Below are positions 17,781 to 27,529 of a stretch of DNA of 64,000 nt, in pieces. The notes under the pieces were generated by a model that had not been told where the DNA came from, made no database searches, and saw nothing but the letters and a program-made list of their open reading frames with translations. Positions within the stretch are counted from its first letter, which is position 1; each line of letters begins with the position of its first letter. Made by a program: the position numbers and the translations under genes. This stretch comes from Streptococcus sp. M334 (GTDB lineage: Bacteria > Bacillota > Bacilli > Lactobacillales > Streptococcaceae), in contig NZ_GL732486.1 of NCBI RefSeq assembly GCF_000187745.1, positions 740,278 to 804,277 of the forward strand. Reading direction: 5' to 3'.

Positions 17781-18698
17781 TTATTCTGCGTCTTCTGCTA
17801 AGAGTTTAGCTCTTGTTTCTTCATCTAAAAGTGGGTAGCCTAGTCGTTTGCGTTCTGCGACAAAGGTTTTGGCTACGACACGGGCTAGGTTACGAATACG
17901 AGCGATATAGCCTGCGCGCTCTGTTACAGATACGGCACCACGCGCATCAAGCAGGTTAAAGGTATGTGAACATTTGAGAACATAGTCATAGGCAGGGTGC
18001 ACCAATCCTTCTTCCAAGGCACGACCAGCTTCTTTTTCAAACTTATCAAAGTTTTCAAGCAACATTTCTTGATCAGAAATTTCAAATGAATATTTTGAAT
18101 GCTCGTACTCAGGCTGGATGAAGATTTCTCCGTATTTTACACCATCAGCCCACTCAATATCGTAAACAGAGTCAACCTCTTGGATGTAAGAAGCCAAGCG
18201 TTCCAAACCATAGGTAACTTCCGCAGTCACAGGGCCAGTTGCCAATCCACCTACTTGTTGGAAATATGTGAACTGAGTAATTTCCATACCATCAAGCCAA
18301 ACTTCCCAACCAAGACCAGCTGAACCAGTTGATGGGTTTTCCCAGTTGTCCTCAACGAAACGAATATCGTGTTCCAAAGGATTGATTCCCAATTTTTCCA
18401 AAGACTCAAGGTAAAGTTCTTGGATATTTGATGGAGATGGCTTCATGACAACCTGGAATTGGTGGTGTTGGTAAAGACGGTTAGGATTTTCTCCGTAACG
18501 ACCGTCAGCAGGACGACGTGATGGCTCTACATAAGCTGCATTCCATGGCTCAGGTCCGATAGCACGAAGGAAAGTGTAAGGACTCATGGTTCCCGCACCT
18601 TTTTCATTGTCATAAGCCTGCATAAGCATACAACCTTGGTCATTCCAAAATTGTTGCAAAGTCAAAATAATTTCTTGAAATGTTAATTTCTTAGACAT
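17781..18698 (-). CDS. glyQ: Glycyl-tRNA synthetase alpha subunit
   Basis: This 305-residue class-II catalytic subunit forms glycyl-adenylate and charges tRNA(Gly) with GlyS. It shows the family start [23 protein letters not shown], motif 2 with [27 protein letters not shown], and the [11 protein letters not shown] glycine pocket. Length is typical. The start ATG has aaaggagt upstream, and its first seven codons (MSKKLTF) with this ribosome site are copied three times in the ~174-bp tandem repeats just upstream. The gene is expected to be induced through the T-box when glycyl-tRNA is uncharged. Confidence 0.96.
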   Translation of the reverse strand: MSKKLTFQEIILTLQQFWNDQGCMLMQAYDNEKGAGTMSPYTFLRAIGPEPWNAAYVEPSRRPADGRYGENPNRLYQHHQFQVVMKPSPSNIQELYLESLEKLGINPLEHDIRFVEDNWENPSTGSAGLGWEVWLDGMEITQFTYFQQVGGLATGPVTAEVTYGLERLASYIQEVDSVYDIEWADGVKYGEIFIQPEYEHSKYSFEISDQEMLLENFDKFEKEAGRALEEGLVHPAYDYVLKCSHTFNLLDARGAVSVTERAGYIARIRNLARVVAKTFVAERKRLGYPLLDEETRAKLLAEDAE

Positions 18699-19246
18699 TG
18701 TTTACTCCTTTTTCTATAAATTACTTGCGACACGAGTCTGCCTCGTCGATCATACGAGGCAAGACGAGTTAGTACTGCGTCTAGCTCAGGCACTCTAGTG
18801 CTGAGAGTGGGGCAGCCCGACTGTAAGGAGGTCTCTGCCACTGACGCAGTGAAATGTTAATTTCTTAGACATTGAATACTCCTTAATAAAAAATGATTTT
18901 TTGCGACACGAGTCTGCCTCGTCGATTATACGAGGCAAGACGAGTTAGTACTGCTTCTAGTTCAGCACCATGGTACTGAGCGTGGGGCAGTCCGACTGTA
19001 AGGAGGTTTCTGCCACTGACGCAGTGGAAAGTCAATTTTTTAGACATTATTTTCTCCTTTTTTATAAATTACTTGCGACACGAGTCTGCCTCGTCGATCA
19101 TACGAGGCAAGACGAGTTAGTACTGCGTCTAGCTCAGGCACTCTAGTGCTGAGCGTAGGGCAGCCCGACTGTAAGGAGGTTTCTGCCACTGACGCAGTGG
19201 AAAGTCAATTTTTTAGACATTATTTTCTCCTTTAATTTATATTATC
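18699..19246 (-). repeat. Three tandem ~174-bp repeats each carrying a copy of the glyQ start
   Basis: Unit boundaries are best seen at the copied starts: ATG at 18870-18872, 19045-19047 and 19218-19220, against the true glyQ ATG at 18696-18698, giving periods of 174, 175 and 173 bp. Each unit has a ribosome site (aaggagn), MSKKLTF, then a GC-rich hairpin block (CCACTGCGTCAGTGG; a CTCAGcACT stem; GCCTCGT / ACGAGGC). The copied starts open small frames: 25 residues (19143-19220), 54 residues (18883-19047) and 25 residues (18795-18872), beginning MSKKLTFHCVSGR. The 54-residue frame ends TAAGGAG, overlapping the next ribosome site. The repeats lie inside the glyQS transcript. Confidence 0.85.
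18883..19047 (-). other. 54-codon upstream frame starting like GlyQ
   Basis: The frame starts MSKKLTFHCVSGRNLLTVGLP and runs to TAA at 18883-18885. It exists because the middle repeat lacks the TAG found at the equivalent place in the other two units. It has a good ribosome site (aaggagaaaata). The sequence after residue 7 looks non-biological in origin (hairpin DNA read as protein). It may be translated, but I would not call it a functional gene. Confidence 0.35.
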
Positions 19247-19255
19247 TTTTTAGCT

Positions 19256-19627
19256 TTATTTATCAAGCAACCAAGAAAAAGCTGAGTCCTGAAAAATATG
19301 ACGTTTGGGAACAGTTTGTAAATTCTGATCGCATTCATCTATTGTACCTAATTTCAAAGCACAGACTTCTGGTATATTTTCTTGAGTAGTGAAAATTTGA
19401 CTATGACAGTTCTGGCAGTAATAACGCTGTTTTCCTGGAGAAGAACTATAGGAAACAAGTTTTTCTTTCCCATGCAATACTAGCTTTTCACTGCTAACTT
19501 TAGCATTAACTGTATAGGCAGACGCAGTTGCTTTCCGACAAAATGAGCAATGACAAAAAACTAATTCCGATAATTCCTCATCTAGAGTGTAAGTCACTGC
19601 TTTACATAAACAAGATCCTTTAAGCAT
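19256..19627 (-). CDS. GFA-family zinc protein
   Basis: This 123-residue protein has the GFA/CENP-V fold named after glutathione-dependent formaldehyde-activating enzyme. The zinc cysteines are visible in order: GSCLCKAVTY (C6, C8), FCHCSFCRKATAS (three cysteines near residues 25-30) and YYCQNCHSQIF (two near 70-73). The enzymatic role is doubtful for most bacterial members, and streptococci generally lack the classical formaldehyde pathway. It is the first gene after the glycine T-box, ahead of glyQ and glyS, so it should respond to glycyl-tRNA charging; the reason is not clear. Confidence 0.82.
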   Translation of the reverse strand: MLKGSCLCKAVTYTLDEELSELVFCHCSFCRKATASAYTVNAKVSSEKLVLHGKEKLVSYSSSPGKQRYYCQNCHSQIFTTQENIPEVCALKLGTIDECDQNLQTVPKRHIFQDSAFSWLLDK

Positions 19628-19639
19628 TATGCTCCTTTC

Positions 19640-19862
19640 TACTTAGGCATTAGACGAATTCAAAAAGAACCGAATTTCAACACCCGAGCCTTGCGACTAG
19701 GGGCGTCAGAAACGCGGTTCCACCCTAATTTATTACTTCATTGTTTTTGAAAATACGACAGAAAGCGCCAGCACTTTATTTTGCCCTACTTGGCTCCCAC
19801 TATCCCAAGCTCGCTTGAAGAACGCTATAAGACTTTCTTTCCTGCTGACTATTATATCAGAA
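19640..19862 (-). promoter_or_regulatory. Glycine T-box riboswitch with terminator
   Basis: On the minus strand the leader contains a Stem I apical region (GCGAGCTTGGGATAGTGGGAG, split 19789-19812), a probable GGC specifier followed by A (19783-19785), and the T-box antiterminator sequence AGGGTGGAACCGCG (about 19713-19726). The terminator pairs AACCG with CGGTT, TTTC with GAAA and ACGCCC with GGGTGT, followed by CTTTTTG at about 19664-19670. The GGC codon fits control by tRNA(Gly), in line with glyQ and glyS downstream. Confidence 0.9.
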
Positions 19863-19878
19863 TTGTAACATACTGTAA
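19851..19878 (-). promoter_or_regulatory. Promoter of the T-box/glyQS operon
   Basis: TTACAG (19873-19878), a 16-bp spacer and TATAAT (19851-19856) with an extended -10 TGa on the minus strand. The promoter lies only 33 bp past the stop of the upstream subtilase gene. Confidence 0.7.
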
Positions 19879-19910
19879 ATCAAAAACTATTGAAAGATGT
19901 ATAGTATTCT

Positions 19911-22900
19911 CTACTCACTTTTTGAAAAAGCTGCAAGTCCAATAACTGACAATAAAAGAGAAATTCCAGAAATACTTAGAATAATAGAAATCATGTTATT
20001 CTCACCAGTGGCTGGTAATTGTTTTCCTTCTTTGTTGACTGTAGCTAAAAGCACTTGTTGACCACTTCCAGCTAGTGTTTTATTCTCATGATTAGCTTCT
20101 ATAATTGATGGAGTTTTCTCAATTTTATCATTGCTAATTGAAGGCTTAATAGTTGAGACTTGTCTATTGTGACTTACTAATTTAACAGGTTGCACTTGAG
20201 AAACTGGCTTAATCGATGCAACTTGTTTAGCTGGATTAACTGCCTTAACTGGTACAACTGGTTTAGTTGGAATCTCTACTTTATTAGCCTTCAGTTTTAC
20301 AGCCGTCTCTTTTAGAGCATTAATTACAGCATTAATTTCTTCTTGACTAGCTTCTGTATTTTCCAAAAGTAACTTAGCTTTGTTGAAAATAAGATTATAT
20401 GCATCCTTCTCCTCTTTGCTAGCTGTCAAAAATCTTGGATCTTTGTCTTGGAACTTCACTTCATCCACGATAACATTTTTTAGGCTCATGAAATCTGTTT
20501 CTTTCCCATTCAGCTGGTCTTGTGCTTTCAAGAAAGCGGTCAATAGACGGTCGATTTCATCTTGAGTTATCAAATCTTTTGTAATTAATAATGCCAAGAG
20601 TTTGAATTCACGATCATATTGACCTTTGCGTTCTTGATCAGAATTTATATATTTACCTTTTTTAACTGTCTCAGCATATGCTTTAATGGCATTCTTCAAT
20701 GATGTGATATCAGATTCCTTACCATCCAATGTTTGCATAGCAGACTCTAAAGCCTTAACAATTTGGTCAATTTTATCTTGGTTAAGTTTACTTCCCAATG
20801 CTAGTTGCGCATCTTTGACACTTTGATCAAAAATCTCTTTTAACTTCTGTTTTGTATTATAATATCTCGGAGTTTTAACTACTTCCATTTGTTTATTTAA
20901 AGCTGCAATCAGAGCTAACTTAGAAACAACTGAAAGTGACAAAACATTATTTTTACCAAACAGAACTTTAAATGGTTGAAGATTATCAAGTAATTCATAA
21001 CCGTTTGATAGATTTACAAGAACTTTATACTCACCAGTAACTACTTTCTTACCATAAGAATGTTTACCATATGTTTCAGCTGGCAAGACTTGACTCTGAC
21101 CATCTTCACCTACTAAAGTAATCGTTGTAGTTCCAGGAACAGCTTGATTAAATCCAACCGTTACTGGGGCATATTTCATTTTGTTAGCCAAGAAGGTAAT
21201 AGTTTGAAAACTATTTTCTTTCGTTAAATCAAATTCCTTAGATAGGGCACTCACAAATTTCAACTCTGTACGGTCATAGCTAAAAATTTCTGCAACATAA
21301 TGCCCAAATTTCAAGAAATTAATATCTTTTGACTTATCAACAGTTACATATTGACCTTCGCTATTTTTAATGCGATAAACATAAGTTGTATCAATCTCAT
21401 CATTGGTTTTATTGTTTAGTATAGCAATTTTTACACGACCACTATTTTCTTCACCTACAAGATCTTTGAGAGATATAAAATCTACATTTCCCGCAAAGTC
21501 TTCTACATAATAGAAGATTTTCGATTTATCAACGTTCTTAGGAAGTGTATAACTACCATCTTCATTTTGTTTGATAATTTGATACTGTTCGATTTCTGAA
21601 TCTGTCGCCTCTCTATTTTCAGAAGGACGAATATAAAAGACTTTTTCTAGAAGAATTCCGCCATTTCCTACATCCTGAGGTTTGCGAGCTATAAATTGTT
21701 CTTGATCTTTTTGAGAACGAATATATCCCGAAGTAATCAGAGGTTTTTGTGTATCGATTTGAATTTTAAATGTTGTGTATTGTTCTTCAGATCCAGGGAC
21801 ATCTGGCTTATAACTAATAACATAGTCATAAATTCCATCAGAGACTCGATTTCCATTAGAATCCTGTCCTCCCCAAGCTGTTTTATCTACAATGTAACTT
21901 CTTGGATTTCTAGTATCGCCATCAAAATAATTTTTTACAAGGTCTGTTGGACGACTTTGCCAAATAGGCTGACTGTGTGTTGTATCCGAAGAATCATAAA
22001 CAGTCGCACGAAGATTTACCAAGTTTCTATAGACAAGAGTTTTAAATTGAACAGAATCTTTATTACCATCATCGTTCGGCGAGATAGCAAGGCGAACATT
22101 ACCCTTTTCATCTAACTGAAGATGGTATTTCCCTTCGGCATCTTGTTTCATTCCAAGTACAGTCACTCGATTTCCTTGACGCTCTGCTTTTAAAACATTT
22201 ACATCATTTTCAGAACTTGTTAAATAAGTTGCATCGTCTGAAGGTGAAATTCCTGGATTATCTTTATCAATTTCAGAGTAAAATCCACTGTTTCCTTCCT
22301 TAATCAATTGATAAATTGGTTTTTCAATTGCAGGTAGATTTTGGAATTCTCCCTTAAATCCCATAAATGGCAACCCAATAACAGGGCTATCATCTGCAGG
22401 ATTGACAAATCTAACAAATCCTTCTAGAAAATAACCATTTGGCATTATTTTGCTAAGTTCTTCAGTAAACTTACTTGTATCTACACTAACTGTTACTGTC
22501 TTCGTACTATGAGCTTTCACAGTTACTTCAGGCCAAACTGTTTCAGTTAGTTTTCGTGGACGGAGAGTGAATTTCCCTTCTTCAACTTCGTCCGTATTTG
22601 TATTTACAATCATCTTCAATGTTTGGTCTTTATCCGAAATATTATGAATTGTAACTTCAAAGGTAAATTTATCACCAACATTGCCAAGAGTAACACTTGG
22701 ATAGTTATTTGCACCTGTTACAAATAAATCTGTGCTTGTTGCCGCCATCGTGTCAACTACACCAGCACCTTGCTGACGTGGAGAAGTATAGGCTCCAGTT
22801 TGTTTATTAAAATGTGGTTTTGCAGTAGACATAATTAAAGCTTTTACAATCTCTGAAATTTGACTAGCTGATAATTCAGGATGTTTCTTTGCTAAATATT

Positions 22901-24650
22901 CTTTGACTAATACTGCGACACCAGCTACATGAGGGGCCGCCATACTTGTTCCACTGATACTTCCATAGCTATTGTCGTTAAATGATGAATAGATATTTCC
23001 ACCAGGTGCAGTAACATCTGGTTTCAATTGTCCATCTGTTGTAACTCCCCAACTTGAAAAATCTGACAATTGGTCTGCAACGTCTGATTTACGATTATCC
23101 ATCTTGTGATTAAAGACAATTTTATACTGACCAGACTTAAGAATTTCACCATAATGTTTTGAAATAAAGACAGATGGGATTTTCTTAGCATCACCTGTAA
23201 CAGACATACTAACATTTGCACCTTCAACATTGTTATAAATTAAAACTCCAGCTGCACCGTGTTGAAGAGCATTTTTAATCTTATCAGAGAAATGGATTTT
23301 ACCACGTTGAATCAGTGCTAACTTGCCTCTTACATCAATATTAGCAAAATCTTCTTCACGACCAATACCCGCTGCTACATATTCGTATTCTTTCCCTTTT
23401 TCAAAATCTTTTTCTGTTTCAGGTCTATTAAAATCAAACTTACCATAATCAAGGGTAGCGTCATTTTCTAAACCTTTTACTTCAAAGACTTCAGTAGTTA
23501 GAATTTTATTATTAATCGAAGCAACAGAAATTGAATCTTCCACTGTAGAGGGATTTCCGACGAGACCATAATCAGGATTTGCTGCCAATGGTTGTGAAAA
23601 ACCTCTACCGAAAGTATTACTATTACCAGCAGCAATAACAACAGATACTCCTTTAGCGCGTGCTCTTTTTACTGCAGCAATGATATCTGAACCTGCATCT
23701 ATCGTTGAACCCGCACCTGCACCCAAACTCATATTGATCACATCTGCACCTAACGCAACTGCATCATCAATAGCTTTTACATAGAGGGCAGAGGCTGTAG
23801 TTTTATCTCTGTCTGAAAAAACTCTCATAAACATTATTTGAGCTTCTGGTGCAACTCCATATACCTTCTCAGAATTTGGAGCTTTATTAACTGGATTTCC
23901 AGCTACAATACCAGTAACGTGCATTCCATGAGACTCTTTTTCAGCCTCTTTTATATTATCTGTTCCATCAAAGTAATCATAAGCATATACTACCTTATCA
24001 CTATACCATTTCCCATAGTCAATACCAGCAGCCTTTTTAGCTTTTTCGATATCATTCTGATTTTTAAATTTCGCCTTTGACGGATCAGAAATACGCAGAA
24101 CTTCATGATTCAAATCAAGGCCTGAATCTATAACAGCGACTACAGTTCCTTGCCCTTTGTGTCCTGCTTCCCAGGTTTTAGGGACAGTAATCATTTCATT
24201 ACTAGAGATACTATTTGGCTTTTCTTTATGCCCACTTTGAGATAAGGACTGTGATTGTGAACTTTCGGAAGAAGAACTGCTTTTTACTGCTGATTCTTCC
24301 TTCTTCTCTTCACTTTTTATAGCAGTCTTTTCTTTCTGTGTGATTACATTCTTGTCTGACTTATTATCTCTATATTCTATAGAATCATCTTGTTTTAATG
24401 ACTCTGTCACTTCTGTTTTTTCCTTTGAAGAAGAATCTAGAGCATTCTTGTCAGCCGTGACTGACGGTGCGAGCTTATTTGAATCATCTAATTTATTTGT
24501 TATTACCGCATGTGTAACTTGATTGGATGCTTCAAATTTTCCCTCATCGGCACTAACCTGTGCGAAAGCAAATCCGAATGCAAAGACCGTTAGCAGAAAA
24601 ATCGTTGCTACTTGGTACTTTTTATGACAAAAATCTTTGCAATCTCCCAT
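19911..24650 (-). CDS. Cell-wall-anchored subtilisin-like protease, C5a-peptidase/lactocepin type
   Basis: This 1,579-residue serine protease has a signal peptide (KYQVATIFLL to QVSA, cleavage about residue 34), a Ser/Lys/Glu-rich pro-region to about 150, and a subtilase domain with D175 in VIDSGLD, H241 in SHGMHV and S569 in SGTSMAAP. A protease-associated insert (RGKLALIQRGKIHFSDKI) interrupts it. Then come Fn3-like domains (about 690-1130), three helical FIVAR-like repeats near 1220-1440 (each ending like LDGKE or LNGKE), a Lys/Pro/Val-rich wall spacer, and an LPATGE sortase signal at 1545 with membrane anchor and charged tail. The domain order matches streptococcal ScpA/ScpB-type cell envelope proteinases. 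It is distinct from PrtA as I remember it. Likely a surface protease acting on host or milk-like proteins; the target is not predictable. Confidence 0.9.
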   Translation of the reverse strand: MGDCKDFCHKKYQVATIFLLTVFAFGFAFAQVSADEGKFEASNQVTHAVITNKLDDSNKLAPSVTADKNALDSSSKEKTEVTESLKQDDSIEYRDNKSDKNVITQKEKTAIKSEEKKEESAVKSSSSSESSQSQSLSQSGHKEKPNSISSNEMITVPKTWEAGHKGQGTVVAVIDSGLDLNHEVLRISDPSKAKFKNQNDIEKAKKAAGIDYGKWYSDKVVYAYDYFDGTDNIKEAEKESHGMHVTGIVAGNPVNKAPNSEKVYGVAPEAQIMFMRVFSDRDKTTASALYVKAIDDAVALGADVINMSLGAGAGSTIDAGSDIIAAVKRARAKGVSVVIAAGNSNTFGRGFSQPLAANPDYGLVGNPSTVEDSISVASINNKILTTEVFEVKGLENDATLDYGKFDFNRPETEKDFEKGKEYEYVAAGIGREEDFANIDVRGKLALIQRGKIHFSDKIKNALQHGAAGVLIYNNVEGANVSMSVTGDAKKIPSVFISKHYGEILKSGQYKIVFNHKMDNRKSDVADQLSDFSSWGVTTDGQLKPDVTAPGGNIYSSFNDNSYGSISGTSMAAPHVAGVAVLVKEYLAKKHPELSASQISEIVKALIMSTAKPHFNKQTGAYTSPRQQGAGVVDTMAATSTDLFVTGANNYPSVTLGNVGDKFTFEVTIHNISDKDQTLKMIVNTNTDEVEEGKFTLRPRKLTETVWPEVTVKAHSTKTVTVSVDTSKFTEELSKIMPNGYFLEGFVRFVNPADDSPVIGLPFMGFKGEFQNLPAIEKPIYQLIKEGNSGFYSEIDKDNPGISPSDDATYLTSSENDVNVLKAERQGNRVTVLGMKQDAEGKYHLQLDEKGNVRLAISPNDDGNKDSVQFKTLVYRNLVNLRATVYDSSDTTHSQPIWQSRPTDLVKNYFDGDTRNPRSYIVDKTAWGGQDSNGNRVSDGIYDYVISYKPDVPGSEEQYTTFKIQIDTQKPLITSGYIRSQKDQEQFIARKPQDVGNGGILLEKVFYIRPSENREATDSEIEQYQIIKQNEDGSYTLPKNVDKSKIFYYVEDFAGNVDFISLKDLVGEENSGRVKIAILNNKTNDEIDTTYVYRIKNSEGQYVTVDKSKDINFLKFGHYVAEIFSYDRTELKFVSALSKEFDLTKENSFQTITFLANKMKYAPVTVGFNQAVPGTTTITLVGEDGQSQVLPAETYGKHSYGKKVVTGEYKVLVNLSNGYELLDNLQPFKVLFGKNNVLSLSVVSKLALIAALNKQMEVVKTPRYYNTKQKLKEIFDQSVKDAQLALGSKLNQDKIDQIVKALESAMQTLDGKESDITSLKNAIKAYAETVKKGKYINSDQERKGQYDREFKLLALLITKDLITQDEIDRLLTAFLKAQDQLNGKETDFMSLKNVIVDEVKFQDKDPRFLTASKEEKDAYNLIFNKAKLLLENTEASQEEINAVINALKETAVKLKANKVEIPTKPVVPVKAVNPAKQVASIKPVSQVQPVKLVSHNRQVSTIKPSISNDKIEKTPSIIEANHENKTLAGSGQQVLLATVNKEGKQLPATGENNMISIILSISGISLLLSVIGLAAFSKSE

Positions 24651-24767
24651 AAAATCACTCCTTTTTATTTAAATTAAAAGTATTATATCCTAAATTATCA
24701 GAAAATTCTATCAAAAACATATTTTGTAACAAGATTGTAATATTAATCATATCATACGATTTAAACA

Positions 24768-24800
24768 TAAAAAATTAGCCTTGAGTGATACAAGACTAAA
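24768..24800 (-). terminator. Terminator downstream of pgdA
   Basis: On the minus strand TTAGTCTTG / CAAGGCTAA forms a 9-bp stem with one G-U pair, followed by TTTTTTATG. It separates pgdA from the subtilase gene, which has its own ribosome site (aaaaggagtg). Confidence 0.75.
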
Positions 24801-24851
24801 TTTCTTTATTGAAAAATTACTTACTATTGAATTGGTCTTTCAGCAACCTTC

Positions 24852-26243
24852 TTACTGATTACGGTCATAGAATAATTCGTGTGATTTTAATCGTGAATTA
24901 AGCATTTCTGGAACTGTGACAAAGTCATAACCTTGCTCTTTCAAATAGTCAATAACCTTCGGTAAAGCATGTACCGTTTCAGCATGGATATCATGCATTA
25001 AGATAATCGAACCATTCTTAACTTGACGCTGAACCTCTGTCAGGATAGCTGTTTCATTTTTACTCTTCCAGTCCAGACTATCCACATCCCACATAATAAA
25101 GCTCAAATTGAGACTATTGCGAATGTCGTCTGTAATGGCCCCATAAGGTGGACGCATAAGTTTAGAACTAGAGCCCAACACTTTAGCTAGTGCATCCTCA
25201 GTATCAGTAATTTGTTTTTTAGCTTCATCAAGAGAAAGTTTTGAAAGAACTGGATGGCTCCAACTATGGTTTCCAATGACATGGCCATCTGCTTTCATGC
25301 GTTTCAAAATCTCTTCATTGCCAGAAACATTCTTACCTAAAACAAAGAAAGTAGCCTTAATTCCATACTTAGAAAGAGTATCTAATGCTTGATTTGTTGT
25401 TGCAGGATTTGGTCCATCATCAAAAGTCAAGGCTACTACTTTACGATTTTTCTTCTCCAAATAAGCTTTATAAAGTTCCGCATCCTTATCTAGCAAATAT
25501 GAGGACTGAATAAGCTCAAAGAAACTAGATACTGGCAAGGCAATCTCATTTAGATTTTCAACTGCCTGACTTGGATAAAGGATAATCTGACTATCCTTGT
25601 AATCAAAGTTCCATGCAGACAAGTCTTGGTCAGAGAAACCTTTAACAATCTGATCAAACTTTTCTTGCTCCAATTTCTTATCCTGTAAGAAAGTGGTGAT
25701 TTCTTTTAACAACTGCTCTTTGGCTTTACTAGCATCTGAAAATAATTGATCAAGTGTAAAAGGTTTACCATCTTCTGTCAAATGTACTTTTGCCAGACTA
25801 GTTTTTTCAGTCTCTTCAACTTTTGACCAAGTTAAATCATAGACTTGTTTCATCACACTTCGGTTGACAATTCCTTTTAAAGTCGAATCCTGTTTCTCCG
25901 TATAATAAAAAACCAGATTTTCCTTGTCTTCCAGATTTTCCTTAATATCCTGTGTCATGATTTCCTTTACGGATGAAATCACTTGCTCCCCTTGGAGAGG
26001 ATAGTAGGCAATCACTTCAGCTTGTCCCTTACGAAAATGATCCTTCTGATTTCCCTCACTCAATTGATCATCTTTCTCTTTTTTGAGCGATTCAATCTTT
26101 TGTTCAAAACTTTGTTTTGTATAGACTTTGTAACCAATCATCGATCCAAGAACACAAATACTTACTGAAAAGATAGCTACTAGGGCTATTAAACTCATTC
26201 TTATCTTATCGTGCTCAACACGATTTGCTCTACTTTTATCCAT
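24852..26243 (-). CDS. pgdA: Peptidoglycan N-acetylglucosamine deacetylase
   Basis: This 463-residue membrane-anchored enzyme deacetylates GlcNAc in peptidoglycan and so gives lysozyme resistance. It has an N-terminal membrane helix (about 17-39), a middle domain, and a NodB polysaccharide deacetylase domain from about 268. The catalytic base is D275 in TFDDG, the metal ligands are D276, H326 and H330 (HSWSH), and RPPYGA, DVDSLDW and ILMHDIH complete the conserved motifs. Length and numbering equal the pneumococcal enzyme I remember. It is a single gene with its own terminator. Confidence 0.95.
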   Translation of the reverse strand: MDKSRANRVEHDKIRMSLIALVAIFSVSICVLGSMIGYKVYTKQSFEQKIESLKKEKDDQLSEGNQKDHFRKGQAEVIAYYPLQGEQVISSVKEIMTQDIKENLEDKENLVFYYTEKQDSTLKGIVNRSVMKQVYDLTWSKVEETEKTSLAKVHLTEDGKPFTLDQLFSDASKAKEQLLKEITTFLQDKKLEQEKFDQIVKGFSDQDLSAWNFDYKDSQIILYPSQAVENLNEIALPVSSFFELIQSSYLLDKDAELYKAYLEKKNRKVVALTFDDGPNPATTNQALDTLSKYGIKATFFVLGKNVSGNEEILKRMKADGHVIGNHSWSHPVLSKLSLDEAKKQITDTEDALAKVLGSSSKLMRPPYGAITDDIRNSLNLSFIMWDVDSLDWKSKNETAILTEVQRQVKNGSIILMHDIHAETVHALPKVIDYLKEQGYDFVTVPEMLNSRLKSHELFYDRNQ

Positions 26244-26303
26244 AAGACCATCATATCAAATTCAAGCTATAATTTCAATGATTAACGGAGATTATAATAT
26301 ATC

Positions 26304-26334
26304 GAAAAAAGAGGGACTTCCCTCTTTCTTCAAT
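26304..26334 (-). terminator. Terminator of metK
   Basis: The hairpin AAGAGGGA-ag-TCCCTCTT on the minus strand is followed by TTTTCGATAT. It lies just past the metK stop. Confidence 0.85.
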
Positions 26335-26338
26335 TCAT

Positions 26339-27529
26339 TTATTTGACTGCTTCTTTCAAAGCATCTACCTTATCCAAACGTTCCCATGGAAGGTCAATAT
26401 CTGTACGTCCCATGTGTCCATAAGCCGCTGTTTGACGGTAGATTGGACGTTTAAGGTCAAGCATTTGGATAATTCCTGCAGGACGAAGATCAAAGATTTG
26501 ACGAGCTGCTTTTTCAAGCTTGCTTTCAGCTACTGTTCCTGTACCAAAGGTATCAATACGGACAGAAACAGGCTGGGCAACACCGATAGCATAGGCCAAC
26601 TGTACTTCTGCTTTCTTAGCAAGACCTGCTGCAACGATATTCTTTGCAATGTAACGAGCCGCATAAGAAGCGGAACGGTCAACCTTTGTCGCATCTTTAC
26701 CAGAGAAGGCACCGCCACCATGACGAGAGTAGCCACCATAGGTATCCACGATAATCTTACGACCAGTCAAACCTGAGTCCCCTTGAGGTCCACCGATTAC
26801 AAATCGACCAGTTGGATTGATGAAGAATTTTGTTTGCTCATCCAAGTAAGAAGCTGGAATAACCTCTTTGATAACCTTGTTAATGACATCATTGTGAATT
26901 TGTTCGTTGCTGACTTCTGGATCGTGCTGAGTAGAAATAACAACTGTGTCCACACGTACTGGACGATCATTTTCGTCATACTCAACAGTAACTTGTGATT
27001 TAGCATCTGGGCGAAGATAGCTAATTTCCCCAGACTTACGAAGTTCTGCCAGACGACGAACCAACTTATGACTGAGTGAAATTGGCAACGGCATGAGCTC
27101 TTCTGTTTCATCCACTGCAAATCCAAACATGAGTCCTTGGTCTCCAGCCCCAATCAAGTCCAATGGATCTTGGTCTGCATTTCCACGAACCTCCAAGGCT
27201 TCATTAACACCTTGGGCAATATCTGGTGACTGCTCAACAAGTGACGGATGGACTCCCACCGTCTCAGCAGAAAAACCATACTCTGTATTGGTGTAGCCAA
27301 TTTCTGCAATGGTATCACGAACCACACGGTTAATATCCACATAGGCATTTGTAGAAATTTCACCAAAAACGTGGACGGAACCAGTATAGACAGCTGTCTC
27401 AGCAGCAACGTGCGCCTCTGGATCCTTAGCTAAAATAGCATCCAAAATCGCATCTGAAATTTGGTCTGCAATCTTATCTGGATGCCCCTCAGATACAGAC
27501 TCAGACGTGAATAATTTACGTTCTGACAT
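26339..27529 (-). CDS. metK: S-adenosylmethionine synthase
   Basis: This 396-residue enzyme makes SAM from methionine and ATP. Signature segments are [33 protein letters not shown], the [21 protein letters not shown] loop and [17 protein letters not shown]. Length is typical. The ATG lies eight bases after a GGGGGG ribosome site that is itself part of the S(MK) riboswitch, so SAM should shut off translation. A hairpin terminator follows. From memory, its upstream and downstream neighbours belong to different chromosomal regions in pneumococcus. Confidence 0.97.
   Translation of the reverse strand: MSERKLFTSESVSEGHPDKIADQISDAILDAILAKDPEAHVAAETAVYTGSVHVFGEISTNAYVDINRVVRDTIAEIGYTNTEYGFSAETVGVHPSLVEQSPDIAQGVNEALEVRGNADQDPLDLIGAGDQGLMFGFAVDETEELMPLPISLSHKLVRRLAELRKSGEISYLRPDAKSQVTVEYDENDRPVRVDTVVISTQHDPEVSNEQIHNDVINKVIKEVIPASYLDEQTKFFINPTGRFVIGGPQGDSGLTGRKIIVDTYGGYSRHGGGAFSGKDATKVDRSASYAARYIAKNIVAAGLAKKAEVQLAYAIGVAQPVSVRIDTFGTGTVAESKLEKAARQIFDLRPAGIIQMLDLKRPIYRQTAAYGHMGRTDIDLPWERLDKVDALKEAVK

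Noticed and set aside
18699..19246. CRISPR array or tandem tRNA-like genes in the repeats before glyQ
   Set aside because: Only three units, no unique spacers between short repeats, no cloverleaf or CCA end; the copied glyQ start explains the unit.
19911..24650. Calling the subtilase PrtA
   Set aside because: Its signal peptide, order of domains and C-terminus do not match the PrtA sequence I remember; it fits the C5a-peptidase/lactocepin group better.
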